A stretch of 64,000 nucleotides of DNA from Bacteroidota bacterium (GTDB taxonomy: Bacteria > Bacteroidota > Bacteroidia > B-17B0 > Aurantibacillaceae). The stretch covers positions 62,001-126,000 of the forward strand of contig JACPOC010000002.1 in assembly GCA_016185125.1 (NCBI GenBank), given 5' to 3'. Position numbers and translations under genes: made by a program. Under the pieces are notes generated by a model. It had not been told where the DNA came from. It saw nothing but the letters and a program-made list of their open reading frames with translations, and searched no databases. This document shows, piece by piece, positions 54,390 through 63,068 of the stretch; within the stretch, counting starts at the first letter, position 1; every line of letters begins with the position of its first letter.

Positions 54390-55322
54390 ATGAAAAAACA
54401 ACTTATCAATTTTATATTCATATTGTGTGTTCAGGTTGGTCTTGCCCAAGATCCTCTTTTTACAAATTCCAATCAATCATTAATTTACCTAAACCCCTCT
54501 TTTTCGGGAAGCAATGGTTTTATCAGAAATCAGTTTTCTTTCCGCAATCAGTGGCCGCAATTACCCGGGCAATATGTTACCTACTTGAACAGCTTTGATA
54601 TGTACTTTAAAAAAATGAAAGGAGGTTTATCTGCTACTTTTTTGCACGATGATCAGGCAAACGGAACTTTAACCACAGATGTTTATAATATTGCCTATGC
54701 ACAACATTTTTCGTTACTTGAGGGAAAACTAAAAATTATTCCCTCCGTTCAAGGCGGAGTATTCGTTAAAAAATTAGATATAAGTAAACTTAATTTTGGG
54801 GATATGATTGATCCAAGACGAGGATTTGTTTTTGGTTCAACGGAAATGCCTGCCAACAAAAAAACAAACTTCAATTTTAGCTCAGGCATATTAATCAACT
54901 ACAATCACTTGTTTGTTGGGGCAAATCTTTTTAACATCAATCAACCGGATGAGGGCTTTTTAGGTCAAAGCAAATTACCTTACCGATTAAGTTTCCACGC
55001 TTCTTACAATCTGGCGCTTTCTGAAAAAACTTTGTTACACTTCTTTGTCAGATTCCAGAAACAACAAAATTTTTATTATAATCAGGCAACTATTTCTTGT
55101 GTTCTACTTCGGCATTTAATTCTTGGCGCAGGATATAAATATTCTTATTCCCCCTACGTAATGATCGGATATAAACATGACTTTTTTTCTGTGCAATTTG
55201 ACTATGAAAAATATTACAATTCCTTGTCTAATGGTTCTTTAACTGCTTACGAAATATCAGCAAGTTTTAATCTCAGGCCAAAAGATTTAAGGAAAACCTT
55301 GGTTGATTTTGAGAGGTGGTAA
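54390..55322 (+). CDS. Type IX secretion system membrane protein, PorP/SprF family
   Basis: Outer-membrane protein of 310 residues with a signal peptide (about 1-19, ending GLAQ). The mature start QDPLFTNSNQSLIYLNPSFSG is the hallmark of PorP/SprF. Amphipathic strands continue to a C-terminal domain. PorP/SprF proteins help dock or anchor particular T9SS cargo, especially those with type B sorting domains. Two type B cargo proteins are in this window (12.2 and 38.1 kb), but neither is adjacent, so pairing is not implied. The gene appears to be monocistronic. Confidence 0.9.
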   Translation: MKKQLINFIFILCVQVGLAQDPLFTNSNQSLIYLNPSFSGSNGFIRNQFSFRNQWPQLPGQYVTYLNSFDMYFKKMKGGLSATFLHDDQANGTLTTDVYNIAYAQHFSLLEGKLKIIPSVQGGVFVKKLDISKLNFGDMIDPRRGFVFGSTEMPANKKTNFNFSSGILINYNHLFVGANLFNINQPDEGFLGQSKLPYRLSFHASYNLALSEKTLLHFFVRFQKQQNFYYNQATISCVLLRHLILGAGYKYSYSPYVMIGYKHDFFSVQFDYEKYYNSLSNGSLTAYEISASFNLRPKDLRKTLVDFERW

Positions 55323-55508
55323 CAGTATCAGGAATTTTTCGGAACTGTAGATGAATTGCGGAAAACATTCTACACAGCTTTCTCTTTAGTACGCTTTTTT
55401 AGTATGGTCTGTTTTTTTAGTAATTAAAAAATACATCGAAAATTATCTTTAAATTTTAATTAGAAAATAAAACATTAACTTTATTATTCATTTTTAAAAC
55501 GCAACAAC

Positions 55509-56261
55509 ATGAAACTAAATGCAACTTCAATGCTTATAACTTTTGTTTTAATCAGTACTTTAGCGATTGCACAAAAAAACGCAACTAAAATTAACCTCTT
55601 GCCGGGCCCTGTGTTTTTTATGTTTGGTGTGTCGCAGGAAAGAGCCATAGGTGAAAGAATGTCCATTCAAACAACTTTTAAATATATGCCCTCGGTTAAG
55701 TTTCCGGCATCCGATTATTTGGGCGCCTCTTATAACGGACAAACAGCCAACCCCTTTGCCAACTCTAAAAGCACTGCTTTTGGTAACGTTACGGAACTAA
55801 GAGTGTATGGAAAAGAAAACAAGGCACTGCATGGATTTTATTGGGGTCCCTACATCACTGTGAATGTATTTGATATAAAATCTTCACCTTTTCCAGGCCA
55901 GTTTAAGGATGATAATGGCATAACATATAAAGGAGATATTCAGCAAAATCTTAAATTGACCATGCTGGGCGGCGGCTTAGAAATCGGTATTCAAAAGTTG
56001 TTTAATGACAAAATTGCTTTAGACTGGACTATTCTTGGAGTTGGCTTAGGATGGGTTAATATGCAGGGATCTATTATTGCAACTAACACCAGTGCCAATT
56101 TTGATTTTAGAAATTACACAAAGGATATTAATAGTGCCACACAGGGATTTGAGCAGTTTATTCCTATATCAAAAACCATAGAGCCCGAAAAAGTAAACAT
56201 GAGTATAAAAGCGCTTGCTCCGGTATTACGCACCGGCTTAGCTATTGGCTTATCTTATTAG
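55509..56261 (+). CDS. Small outer-membrane protein (DUF3575-like)
   Basis: A 250-residue secreted protein with a signal peptide (about 1-21, ending LAIAQ) and a predicted eight-stranded barrel pattern (alternating short hydrophobic strands and Gly/Asn turns) ending GLAIGLSY. The segment NATKINLLPGPVFFMFGVSQERAIG resembles DUF3575-type opening strands. No function can be assigned. It lies 186 bases after the PorP/SprF gene. Confidence 0.6.
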   Translation: MKLNATSMLITFVLISTLAIAQKNATKINLLPGPVFFMFGVSQERAIGERMSIQTTFKYMPSVKFPASDYLGASYNGQTANPFANSKSTAFGNVTELRVYGKENKALHGFYWGPYITVNVFDIKSSPFPGQFKDDNGITYKGDIQQNLKLTMLGGGLEIGIQKLFNDKIALDWTILGVGLGWVNMQGSIIATNTSANFDFRNYTKDINSATQGFEQFIPISKTIEPEKVNMSIKALAPVLRTGLAIGLSY

Positions 56262-56315
56262 TTCATCCGCGCCACAACGCAACCTTTTGTATGAATGATG
56301 CTGTTTTATTTTTAA

Positions 56316-58454
56316 CTAAAGATTATCAATAAAATAATTACAGATCTTTTCCATTAAATGCGCACGGTCTTTACCCAGCACATTATGTTCGTGGCCGGGA
56401 TAAACATAATAATCCAATTGCACTCCTTTTTCTACGGCTTTTTTCTGATATAAAATACTGTGCTGCCAAACCACTACATTATCCTGCGCGCCATGTATCA
56501 TTAATAATTTTCCCTTTAAATTTTGCACATGATTCAGCAAATTATTTTTATCATAGCCTTCTTTATTTTCCAAGGGTGAATCCATATAACGCTCACCGTA
56601 CATGATCTCATAATATGTCCAGTCAATTACCGGTCCGCCTGCTGCTGCCACTTTAAAAACCCCGGGATAACGTGTCATTAAAGAAGTGGTCATAAATCCG
56701 CCATAACTCCAGCCGTGAACTCCTAAACGATTTGCATCTACATAAGGCAATGATTTTAGGTACTCTACGCCTTTCAACTGATCTTCCATTTCATGCGTTC
56801 CCACTTGTCGGTGAATAGCTTGTTCAAAAGCCTTGCCCCTGTTGGAAGTACCCCTGCCATCCAATGTAAAAACAATAAATCCTTTTTGCGCCATGTATTG
56901 ATACCAGAGCTCCCCTCCCGCCATCCAGGAGTTAGTAACCATTTGCGAGTGCGGGCCATTATACAAATAAACCAACACCGGATATTTTTTAGTACTGTCA
57001 AAATCAACCGGTTTAAATAAACGGCAATACAGATCGGTGCCTTCGTTGTTTTTGATGCTGAACAAATTCCATTTTCCCAATTTGTAATCTTTAATTGGAT
57101 TTTCCGCTTTAAAAATGGTATTACTCGTACCGGTAGAAGTATTACTAATGCGGTATTCGCGCGGTGTTCCGGAAGATGAAAAATTATCTATACAATAATC
57201 ACCTTTCGGACTTAAAACGGCAATATGGAAACCGTTATCTTTTGTAAGGCGTGTTGTTTTTGTCGATTTTAAATTAACCGAATAAAAATCCTGATTAACG
57301 GGCGATTGTTCGTTGGCATGAAAAAATAAGTTTGTTCCTTTCTCATCAAAACCATTTACCTCTTTTACTTCCCAGTTTCCTTTAGTAAGTTGCTTCACAA
57401 GATTTCCTTTAATGTTATACAGATACAAATGGTTATAGCCATCACGGCGGCTTTGCCATATAAATTGCGTTGGATCATTCTTTAAAAATAACATTGGGTG
57501 TAAAGGTTCGGCATACTTTTCATCTTTCTCTTCAAACAACATTCTTGTAAAGTTTCCTGTGGCGGCATCGTACTCATTTACTTTAAAATGATTTTGCTCT
57601 CGGTTTAACACAACCACATAAATATTTTTTTCATCCGGGCTCCATGCAATGTTTGTGAGATACTGATCTTTTGGGCCTTCTGTTTTTAAATAGATGGCGG
57701 TTTTTTTAGCAAGATCGTATACCCCCAACGTAACATAATGACTTTTAGCTCCCGCCATTGGGTATTTAATGTTTTGGTTTTTTGCGGGATAAACAGACCA
57801 ATCGATAATCGGATAATCAGCCACATCGCTTTGATCCATTCTGTAAAAAGCAAGCAGATTTCCATTCGGGCTCCAAAAAGTTCCTTTAAAAATACCGAAC
57901 TCTTCGCGGTGAACACTTTTTCCGTAAACCAAAGAATAAGAACCGTCCTTGGTAATTTGTTCTGCTTTACCGTTTTTTGAAATGAATAAATTGTTTTCGT
58001 TTACATAAGCATAAATTTCTCCTTTTTTAAACTCATCTACATTTTCAAGTGAAGGCTCAATTTTTTTATGATCCGATTCAGAAATTGTTTTTTTATCGAG
58101 GGAATAAAGCCACTCGCCCTGTTTGTTGGAGAAATAAAACTGATCAGAATTTTTCCAGTAAATTCCCAATCCGCTTACCGTATCTTTTGAAATACTTTTT
58201 AATAATAAATTCATTTCTTTAAGAGAAATAATATCCTTTATTTGCGCCGAGGCATTATCGCCTATCTTTACTACATTGTTTTCAATGTACGAAAACCGAT
58301 TGCTTTCAGGAACAAACATTATTTGCAAACGCTTAGGAGCAAGGCTGGTTCTGCCTTTTAAAACAGCATCTTGAATGGTTAATAATTTATCCTGCGAAAA
58401 TAAATTTGAGGATACTATAAGGGCAAGGGTGATAAACTGATTTATTCTGTTCAT
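56316..58454 (-). CDS. S9 family peptidase (dipeptidyl peptidase IV type)
   Basis: Prolyl oligopeptidase-family enzyme of 712 residues with a signal peptide (about 1-21). An eight-bladed beta-propeller (DPP IV N-terminal domain, about 90-470) precedes the alpha/beta-hydrolase domain. The nucleophile is S583 in GWSYGGF, the acid lies in HGAQDNVVVW and the base in YPGHEHNVLG. It is expected to release Xaa-Pro dipeptides in the periplasm. It is last in the leftward group PPTase, GGGP synthase, S9 peptidase, with a one-base gap to the GGGP synthase. Confidence 0.92.
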   Translation of the reverse strand: MNRINQFITLALIVSSNLFSQDKLLTIQDAVLKGRTSLAPKRLQIMFVPESNRFSYIENNVVKIGDNASAQIKDIISLKEMNLLLKSISKDTVSGLGIYWKNSDQFYFSNKQGEWLYSLDKKTISESDHKKIEPSLENVDEFKKGEIYAYVNENNLFISKNGKAEQITKDGSYSLVYGKSVHREEFGIFKGTFWSPNGNLLAFYRMDQSDVADYPIIDWSVYPAKNQNIKYPMAGAKSHYVTLGVYDLAKKTAIYLKTEGPKDQYLTNIAWSPDEKNIYVVVLNREQNHFKVNEYDAATGNFTRMLFEEKDEKYAEPLHPMLFLKNDPTQFIWQSRRDGYNHLYLYNIKGNLVKQLTKGNWEVKEVNGFDEKGTNLFFHANEQSPVNQDFYSVNLKSTKTTRLTKDNGFHIAVLSPKGDYCIDNFSSSGTPREYRISNTSTGTSNTIFKAENPIKDYKLGKWNLFSIKNNEGTDLYCRLFKPVDFDSTKKYPVLVYLYNGPHSQMVTNSWMAGGELWYQYMAQKGFIVFTLDGRGTSNRGKAFEQAIHRQVGTHEMEDQLKGVEYLKSLPYVDANRLGVHGWSYGGFMTTSLMTRYPGVFKVAAAGGPVIDWTYYEIMYGERYMDSPLENKEGYDKNNLLNHVQNLKGKLLMIHGAQDNVVVWQHSILYQKKAVEKGVQLDYYVYPGHEHNVLGKDRAHLMEKICNYFIDNL

Positions 58455-58455
58455 A

Positions 58456-59172
58456 TTATTTAAATGCTTTACTTATTTCGTTTATTAAAAAAATATCTTT
58501 TTCTAGAGCGTTACCAATTACGATCATATTAGCCCCCGCTTTGATCAGGGCTTCGGCTTTTTGCCGGGAATCAATTCCTCCTCCAACAATTACCGGAATG
58601 CCAACGTTTTGTTTTATTTTTTTTAGCAACAAGGGCGACAAACTTTTTTTGGCACCGCTTCCGGCTTCCAAATATATTGCTTTAAAGCCAAGTTGTTCTC
58701 CCGCTAAAGAAGTGACGATTATTTTTACTGGGTCGGATGAATCAAGCGGCTGGGTGCCTGTTATTTTTTGGGTTGTCGATTCGTTCTCACCATCAATTAA
58801 TAAATAAGCGGTGGGCAAATAATTCAATTTCATTTTTTTTATAATGGGCGCCGCGCGAATATGTTTTTCAATCAGGTATTCAGGATTTCTACCGGAGAGA
58901 AGACTTAAAAGAAGCAGGCCATCTGCGTTTTTACTAAGTTGTGTTTCATCACCCGGAAAAAGAATAACAGGAATATCTGATAATTTTTTTATAGAATGTA
59001 TAAGGGCCGTGACATTGTTTTTTTGCAAGCTGCTTCCGCCAACTAAAAAAACAGTGGCTTTGTTTTTATGGGCAAGTTTAATTAATTCCGGATTATATTT
59101 ATCAGGATCCACCAAAACAGCGAGTGCGGTTTTGCGCGCGTGCAGGGATTTTATAAATGATTTAAACTTCAT
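58456..59172 (-). CDS. Geranylgeranylglyceryl/heptaprenylglyceryl phosphate synthase
   Basis: TIM-barrel prenyltransferase that joins a polyprenyl diphosphate to glycerol-1-phosphate, forming an ether bond as in archaeal lipids. Motifs: AVLVDPDKYNPELI (about 17-30), YLEAGSGAKKSL (about 169-180, phosphate binding) and VIVGGGIDS (about 196-204). The 238-residue length fits the Bacteroidota group. Its physiological role in this phylum is not settled. It overlaps the PPTase gene by 11 bases. Confidence 0.9.
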   Translation of the reverse strand: MKFKSFIKSLHARKTALAVLVDPDKYNPELIKLAHKNKATVFLVGGSSLQKNNVTALIHSIKKLSDIPVILFPGDETQLSKNADGLLLLSLLSGRNPEYLIEKHIRAAPIIKKMKLNYLPTAYLLIDGENESTTQKITGTQPLDSSDPVKIIVTSLAGEQLGFKAIYLEAGSGAKKSLSPLLLKKIKQNVGIPVIVGGGIDSRQKAEALIKAGANMIVIGNALEKDIFLINEISKAFK

Positions 59173-59740
59173 TTAATACGTAAACCAAAATATAATTACC
59201 GTGTTTTTCTTTTTTAAGCAAATATCGTTTTTTGTGATTATCCATCACTATATTTCCATAAAATTCATTGGTATCCATATTAAATTTTTCAATAGCTATG
59301 TGCTGATAAAAACTTACGTGTGAAAAACCATCCACCTTAAAAACTGCTTCTTTTGCCGCCCATAAAATGGTGAGTAACTCTACATTATTATCGGCCCATT
59401 TTAATTCGTGATCATTTAAAAATTTGTGTTGTATGTTTATCACTTTCTCTCTTATCAGCTCCACATCAACACCTGTTTGTTCCTTTGTGTTCACCAAAAT
59501 TACCAGCTGATCGTGCGAATGCGAAATGGAAATATGAGCGGCATCATTTCTTAAAAAAGGCTTCTTATTAGGGGTATATTCCAAATGAATATCTTTAGCA
59601 GGAAAGAGGTTTTTTAACAAATATTTAGTTCCTTCTTTCTCCAATTCACGCTTTGCATTAGGCTGAGCCATTTCTGCAAACAAGCTCATATCAAGCATTC
59701 CAAGCCTTAAATAATAATTTATGTTAAGAATGTTAATCAA
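59162..59740 (-). CDS. 4'-phosphopantetheinyl transferase superfamily protein
   Basis: Transfers phosphopantetheine from CoA to a carrier-protein Ser. The superfamily motifs are present: ISISHSHDQLVIL (about 91-103), VDVELIREKV (the Mg-binding Asp, about 114-123) and WAAKEAVFKVDG (about 147-158). At 192 residues it is a Sfp-like (two-subdomain) type rather than AcpS. Possible targets are fatty-acid ACP (a fabF is 4 kb away) or a secondary carrier protein. It is first of the three-gene leftward group. Confidence 0.9.
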   Translation of the reverse strand: MINILNINYYLRLGMLDMSLFAEMAQPNAKRELEKEGTKYLLKNLFPAKDIHLEYTPNKKPFLRNDAAHISISHSHDQLVILVNTKEQTGVDVELIREKVINIQHKFLNDHELKWADNNVELLTILWAAKEAVFKVDGFSHVSFYQHIAIEKFNMDTNEFYGNIVMDNHKKRYLLKKEKHGNYILVYVLNEV

Positions 59741-59751
59741 TGCCTCAAATT

Positions 59752-59782
59752 TGAGAATTACAAACTTATGACTTATCTTTGT
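59752..59782 (+). promoter_or_regulatory. Promoter of ahcY
   Basis: TTG (59752-59754), 20-base spacer, TATCTTTG (59775-59782): near-ideal Bacteroidota promoter. The transcript would start near 59789, leaving a 30-base leader before ATG 59819. Confidence 0.8.
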
Positions 59783-59818
59783 AATCCATAAAATTTTAAA
59801 TTAAAAACAACAAATAAC

Positions 59819-61138
59819 ATGGCTACAGCAACAGCAACAAAATTCATTAAAAGCAAGGTTAAAGATATGTCTTTAGCTGAGTGGGGAAGAAAAGAAATTA
59901 AATTAGCGGAAGAAGAAATGCCGGGCTTAATGAGCCTTCGTAAAGAATATGGTGCAAGCCAGCCTTTAAAAGGAGCTCGTATTGCGGGTTGTTTACACAT
60001 GACTATTCAAACAGCGGTTTTAATTGAAACATTAACTGCTTTAGGTGCTGAAGTTACTTGGAGTTCTTGTAATATTTTCTCTACACAAGACCACGCCGCG
60101 GCCGCTATTGCTGCTGCAGGAATTCAGGTGTATGCCTGGAAAGGTATGGATGCTGAAGAATTTGAGTGGTGTATTGAGCAGACTTTATGGTTTGGCGAAG
60201 AGCGCAAGCCTTTAAATATGATCTTAGACGACGGTGGCGATTTAACTAACATGGTATTTGATAAATACCCTGAGTTAGCTGCAGGAATTAAAGGATTATC
60301 AGAAGAAACTACTACAGGCGTTCACCGTTTACATGAGCGCATGAAAAACGGAACTTTATTAGTGCCCGCAATTAATATTAACGACTCTGTAACAAAATCT
60401 AAATTCGATAATAAATACGGTTGCCGCGAAAGCTTAGTGGATGCTATCCGCAGAGCTACCGACGTAATGATGGCAGGTAAAGTTGCTGTGGTTGCTGGTT
60501 ATGGTGATGTTGGAAAAGGTTCGGCACAATCCTTATCATCTCAGGGGGTTCGTGTAACTGTTACAGAAATTGATCCTATTTGCGCTTTACAAGCTGCAAT
60601 GGACGGATATGAAGTAAAGAAAATGGATGATGCTGTTAAAAAAGCTGATATTATTGTTACTACTACCGGAAATAAAGACATCGTAGTTGGCCGTCATTTT
60701 GAAAGCATGAAGCACGGCGCTATTGTTTGTAATATCGGGCACTTTGATACTGAAATTGATATGGCTTGGTTAAACAAAACTTATGGCAACACAAAAGACG
60801 TTATTAAGCCACAGGTTGATAAGTACACGATTAACGGAAAAGACATTATTGTTTTAGCTGAAGGACGTTTAGTTAACTTAGGTTGCGCTACCGGCCACCC
60901 AAGTTTTGTAATGAGTAATTCATTTACCAACCAAACTCTTGCTCAACTGGAGTTATGGACAAACACCGCTGCTTACGAAAAGAAAGTTTATACGCTTCCA
61001 AAAATATTAGATGAGAAAGTAGCACGTTTACACTTATCTAAAATTGGTGTTGAATTAGATACTTTAAACAAAGACCAGGCTGATTATATTGGCGTAAAAG
61101 TTGAAGGTCCGTTTAAGAGTGAAGCTTATAGATACTAG
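59819..61138 (+). CDS. ahcY: Adenosylhomocysteinase
   Basis: NAD-dependent SAH hydrolase that splits S-adenosylhomocysteine to homocysteine and adenosine, relieving inhibition of methyltransferases. The NAD motif [10 protein letters not shown] begins at residue 227. The substrate motif [10 protein letters not shown] and the metal-free active-site pattern GHFDTEIDM are present, as is the conserved C-terminus PFKSEAYRY. The 439-residue length is the shorter bacterial/eukaryotic type. Many Ala/Lys-rich residues at the start precede the fold. It has a strong promoter and its own terminator. Confidence 0.96.
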   Translation: MATATATKFIKSKVKDMSLAEWGRKEIKLAEEEMPGLMSLRKEYGASQPLKGARIAGCLHMTIQTAVLIETLTALGAEVTWSSCNIFSTQDHAAAAIAAAGIQVYAWKGMDAEEFEWCIEQTLWFGEERKPLNMILDDGGDLTNMVFDKYPELAAGIKGLSEETTTGVHRLHERMKNGTLLVPAININDSVTKSKFDNKYGCRESLVDAIRRATDVMMAGKVAVVAGYGDVGKGSAQSLSSQGVRVTVTEIDPICALQAAMDGYEVKKMDDAVKKADIIVTTTGNKDIVVGRHFESMKHGAIVCNIGHFDTEIDMAWLNKTYGNTKDVIKPQVDKYTINGKDIIVLAEGRLVNLGCATGHPSFVMSNSFTNQTLAQLELWTNTAAYEKKVYTLPKILDEKVARLHLSKIGVELDTLNKDQADYIGVKVEGPFKSEAYRY

Positions 61139-61163
61139 ATTTAAGAAGTAAGATTTAAAATTT

Positions 61164-61191
61164 AACCCTGCCGGAAACGGTGGGGTTTTTT
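61164..61191 (+). terminator. Intrinsic terminator of ahcY
   Basis: A 10-bp stem (AACCCTGCCG / CGGTGGGGTT, two G-T pairs) with a GAAA tetraloop, then T6. It lies 26 bases after the stop. Confidence 0.9.
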
Positions 61192-61235
61192 ATTTAAGGG
61201 AAATTGAAAATTTTGCCTCAGATTAAAAAACAGGG

Positions 61236-61781
61236 TCAGTTAAATACTTTCCTTAATTCTATTATAGCCGCGCGCATCTTCGTTTTAACGGTGCCTAAAG
61301 GGATGCCCAGCTCTTTGGAGATTTCCTCCTGAGTAAAGCCTCCGTAATAGGCCATTTCAATTAAAGTTTTATGATCGGGTTTTAATGCTTCTACGTTTTG
61401 TTTTACGCCAATGTGATCTATATTTTGGCGGGTGCTTTGCGCAGAATTAATGGCGTAAATATTTTGCTCAACACTTTGAGTCTGGTATTTTACATGTTTT
61501 GATTTTAGCTTATCAATGGCCGTGTTGCGCGCAATGTTCAGCAGCCAGGTAAATAATCTGCCTTTTGCCGCATCATAAGTTAAAATACTGTTCCATACTT
61601 TTATAAAGGTATCCTGTAAGGCGTCTTCCGCCAGCTCCTGAGAGTTTAATATTTTTTTGGCAATACTCATTAACTCCCTACAGTAATTATCGTACAAATA
61701 CTCGAATGCGGCTTTATCTTTTGCCTTTAAAGCTGCAACCAACTCTTCTTCCGGCATAATATAAACTCTGGCTTTATTCAC
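61236..61781 (-). CDS. ECF-type RNA polymerase sigma factor
   Basis: Group IV sigma-70 factor of 181 residues. Region 2 is about 24-92 (core-binding YDNYCRELMSIAKKIL, then AEDALQDTFIKVWN and the -10 recognition helix). Region 4 is about 125-178, with the helix-turn-helix FTQEEISKELGIPLGTVKTKM. There is no anti-sigma gene on either side, although many Bacteroidota sigma factors of this type are followed by one. Its signal and regulon are therefore unknown. It is the last leftward gene before convergent ahcY. Confidence 0.9.
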   Translation of the reverse strand: MNKARVYIMPEEELVAALKAKDKAAFEYLYDNYCRELMSIAKKILNSQELAEDALQDTFIKVWNSILTYDAAKGRLFTWLLNIARNTAIDKLKSKHVKYQTQSVEQNIYAINSAQSTRQNIDHIGVKQNVEALKPDHKTLIEMAYYGGFTQEEISKELGIPLGTVKTKMRAAIIELRKVFN

Positions 61782-61846
61782 AATATCTGTTTATAATATG
61801 TAGACGAGTGGAACTTTAAATCCTTACTAAATGTACTGTTTTTTTG

Positions 61847-62332
61847 TTAAAAAATTAAATTCATTTTGCTGGGCAAATCGTTTGGTTCAATATTCTGCAA
61901 CTGAATAATTTCTTTAATACTTTTTAAAAGATCCATTATTTTAAATTGAAATAAATGAAGCTCTTCGCCCTTTAAAATTAAAAAGTAATCTGTTTTAGGA
62001 AGTTCCTTTACCAGCCTTGTGCTTTCATCCACATTTAAATCGGCAAACAAATTGTTTTCGCTCCACTTATCGGCGGCAGCGCTATCAAAATTACTGGTGT
62101 TTGGCGTTAAATAATATTCAAGTCCCATTTCTTCACTCACAAATTTATACAACGAAAAATAAAACAACTTTCCGTCTTTTAAATTAAAAGGTACATTATC
62201 GCTTAACACTAAATCTATGCCAAGCGCGTTATTAATATGGGATACAATAGAGTATTGGTTTTCAGCACTTGAAATGCCTATTAAAACAAAATCCAAATCG
62301 TGGGAATTACCCGTGAGTGTATATTTGGCCAT
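61847..62332 (-). CDS. IPExxxVDY family protein
   Basis: A 161-residue conserved Bacteroidota protein of unknown function, recognised by position directly after rnc and by overall pattern. The signature region reads KELPKTDYFLILKGE (about 122-136), so the name-giving IPExxxVDY residues are partly changed. Its start overlaps the rnc stop by one base. It may be involved in RNA or lipid metabolism given its neighbours, but nothing supports a specific role. Confidence 0.75.
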   Translation of the reverse strand: MAKYTLTGNSHDLDFVLIGISSAENQYSIVSHINNALGIDLVLSDNVPFNLKDGKLFYFSLYKFVSEEMGLEYYLTPNTSNFDSAAADKWSENNLFADLNVDESTRLVKELPKTDYFLILKGEELHLFQFKIMDLLKSIKEIIQLQNIEPNDLPSKMNLIF

Positions 62333-63057
62333 TATTCCTGTAGTTCTTCCAGAGTTAGCTGCGCCGCTTTTTGTTCAGCCACCTTTTTACTGTAATTCTC
62401 AAAACGGGTATAAGGCTTGTCATTAATAAAAACCTGAATGACATATAGTTTGTTAGCGCCTTCCTTCCGTTCTTCCAGCAAACGGTATTCGAGTTTCATT
62501 TTATTTTTTTGGCAATAAATCTGCAGCTGGCTTTTATAATCTTCATTAGTGTTTGAAAGTTCTTCAACATCTAAATGATTTTTGATTATTTTTTTTAAAA
62601 CGAATTGCTTTGTTTTTTCATAACCCCTGTCAATGTAAACCGCGCCAATAAAGGCTTCAAAAGCATCGCCGTAAGCGCTTGATTTTGTTTTTTCATCTTT
62701 ACTTAAACTTGTTTTTAAAAAATGATTGAAGCCGAATTTAAGCGCCAGGTTTTTTAAACTTTGTCCGTTTACAATTTTGCTGCGAAGCTGGGTTAAAAAA
62801 CCTTCATCTTTATAAGGGTAAATTTTAAACAGATATTCCGCCACAATGGCTCCCAAAACAGCATCACCCAAAAACTCAAGCCGTTCGTTACTTACATTAA
62901 GGCCCGGTTTTTTAGCCGAAACACTGCTATGCGAAAAAGCCTGGTAATAAAGCGCAATATTATCCGCTCTAAAGCCGGTGGTGCTTTTTATCCATTTCTT
63001 AAAATCTTTATCGCTTTTAGAATCGTTAAAATTCAGGCGCGATAAAAGTCGTTTCAA
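62332..63057 (-). CDS. rnc: Ribonuclease III
   Basis: Double-stranded-RNA endonuclease for rRNA and mRNA processing. The catalytic signature ERLEFLGDAV is at residues 58-67, with the second acidic cluster in YGDAFEAFIGAVYID. The dsRNA-binding domain fills the C-terminus (about 165-241). The 241-residue length is normal. It follows fabF (gap 11 bases) and overlaps the IPExxxVDY gene, the usual Bacteroidota order. Confidence 0.95.
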   Translation of the reverse strand: MKRLLSRLNFNDSKSDKDFKKWIKSTTGFRADNIALYYQAFSHSSVSAKKPGLNVSNERLEFLGDAVLGAIVAEYLFKIYPYKDEGFLTQLRSKIVNGQSLKNLALKFGFNHFLKTSLSKDEKTKSSAYGDAFEAFIGAVYIDRGYEKTKQFVLKKIIKNHLDVEELSNTNEDYKSQLQIYCQKNKMKLEYRLLEERKEGANKLYVIQVFINDKPYTRFENYSKKVAEQKAAQLTLEELQE

Positions 63058-63068
63058 GGCAAAAAGTT

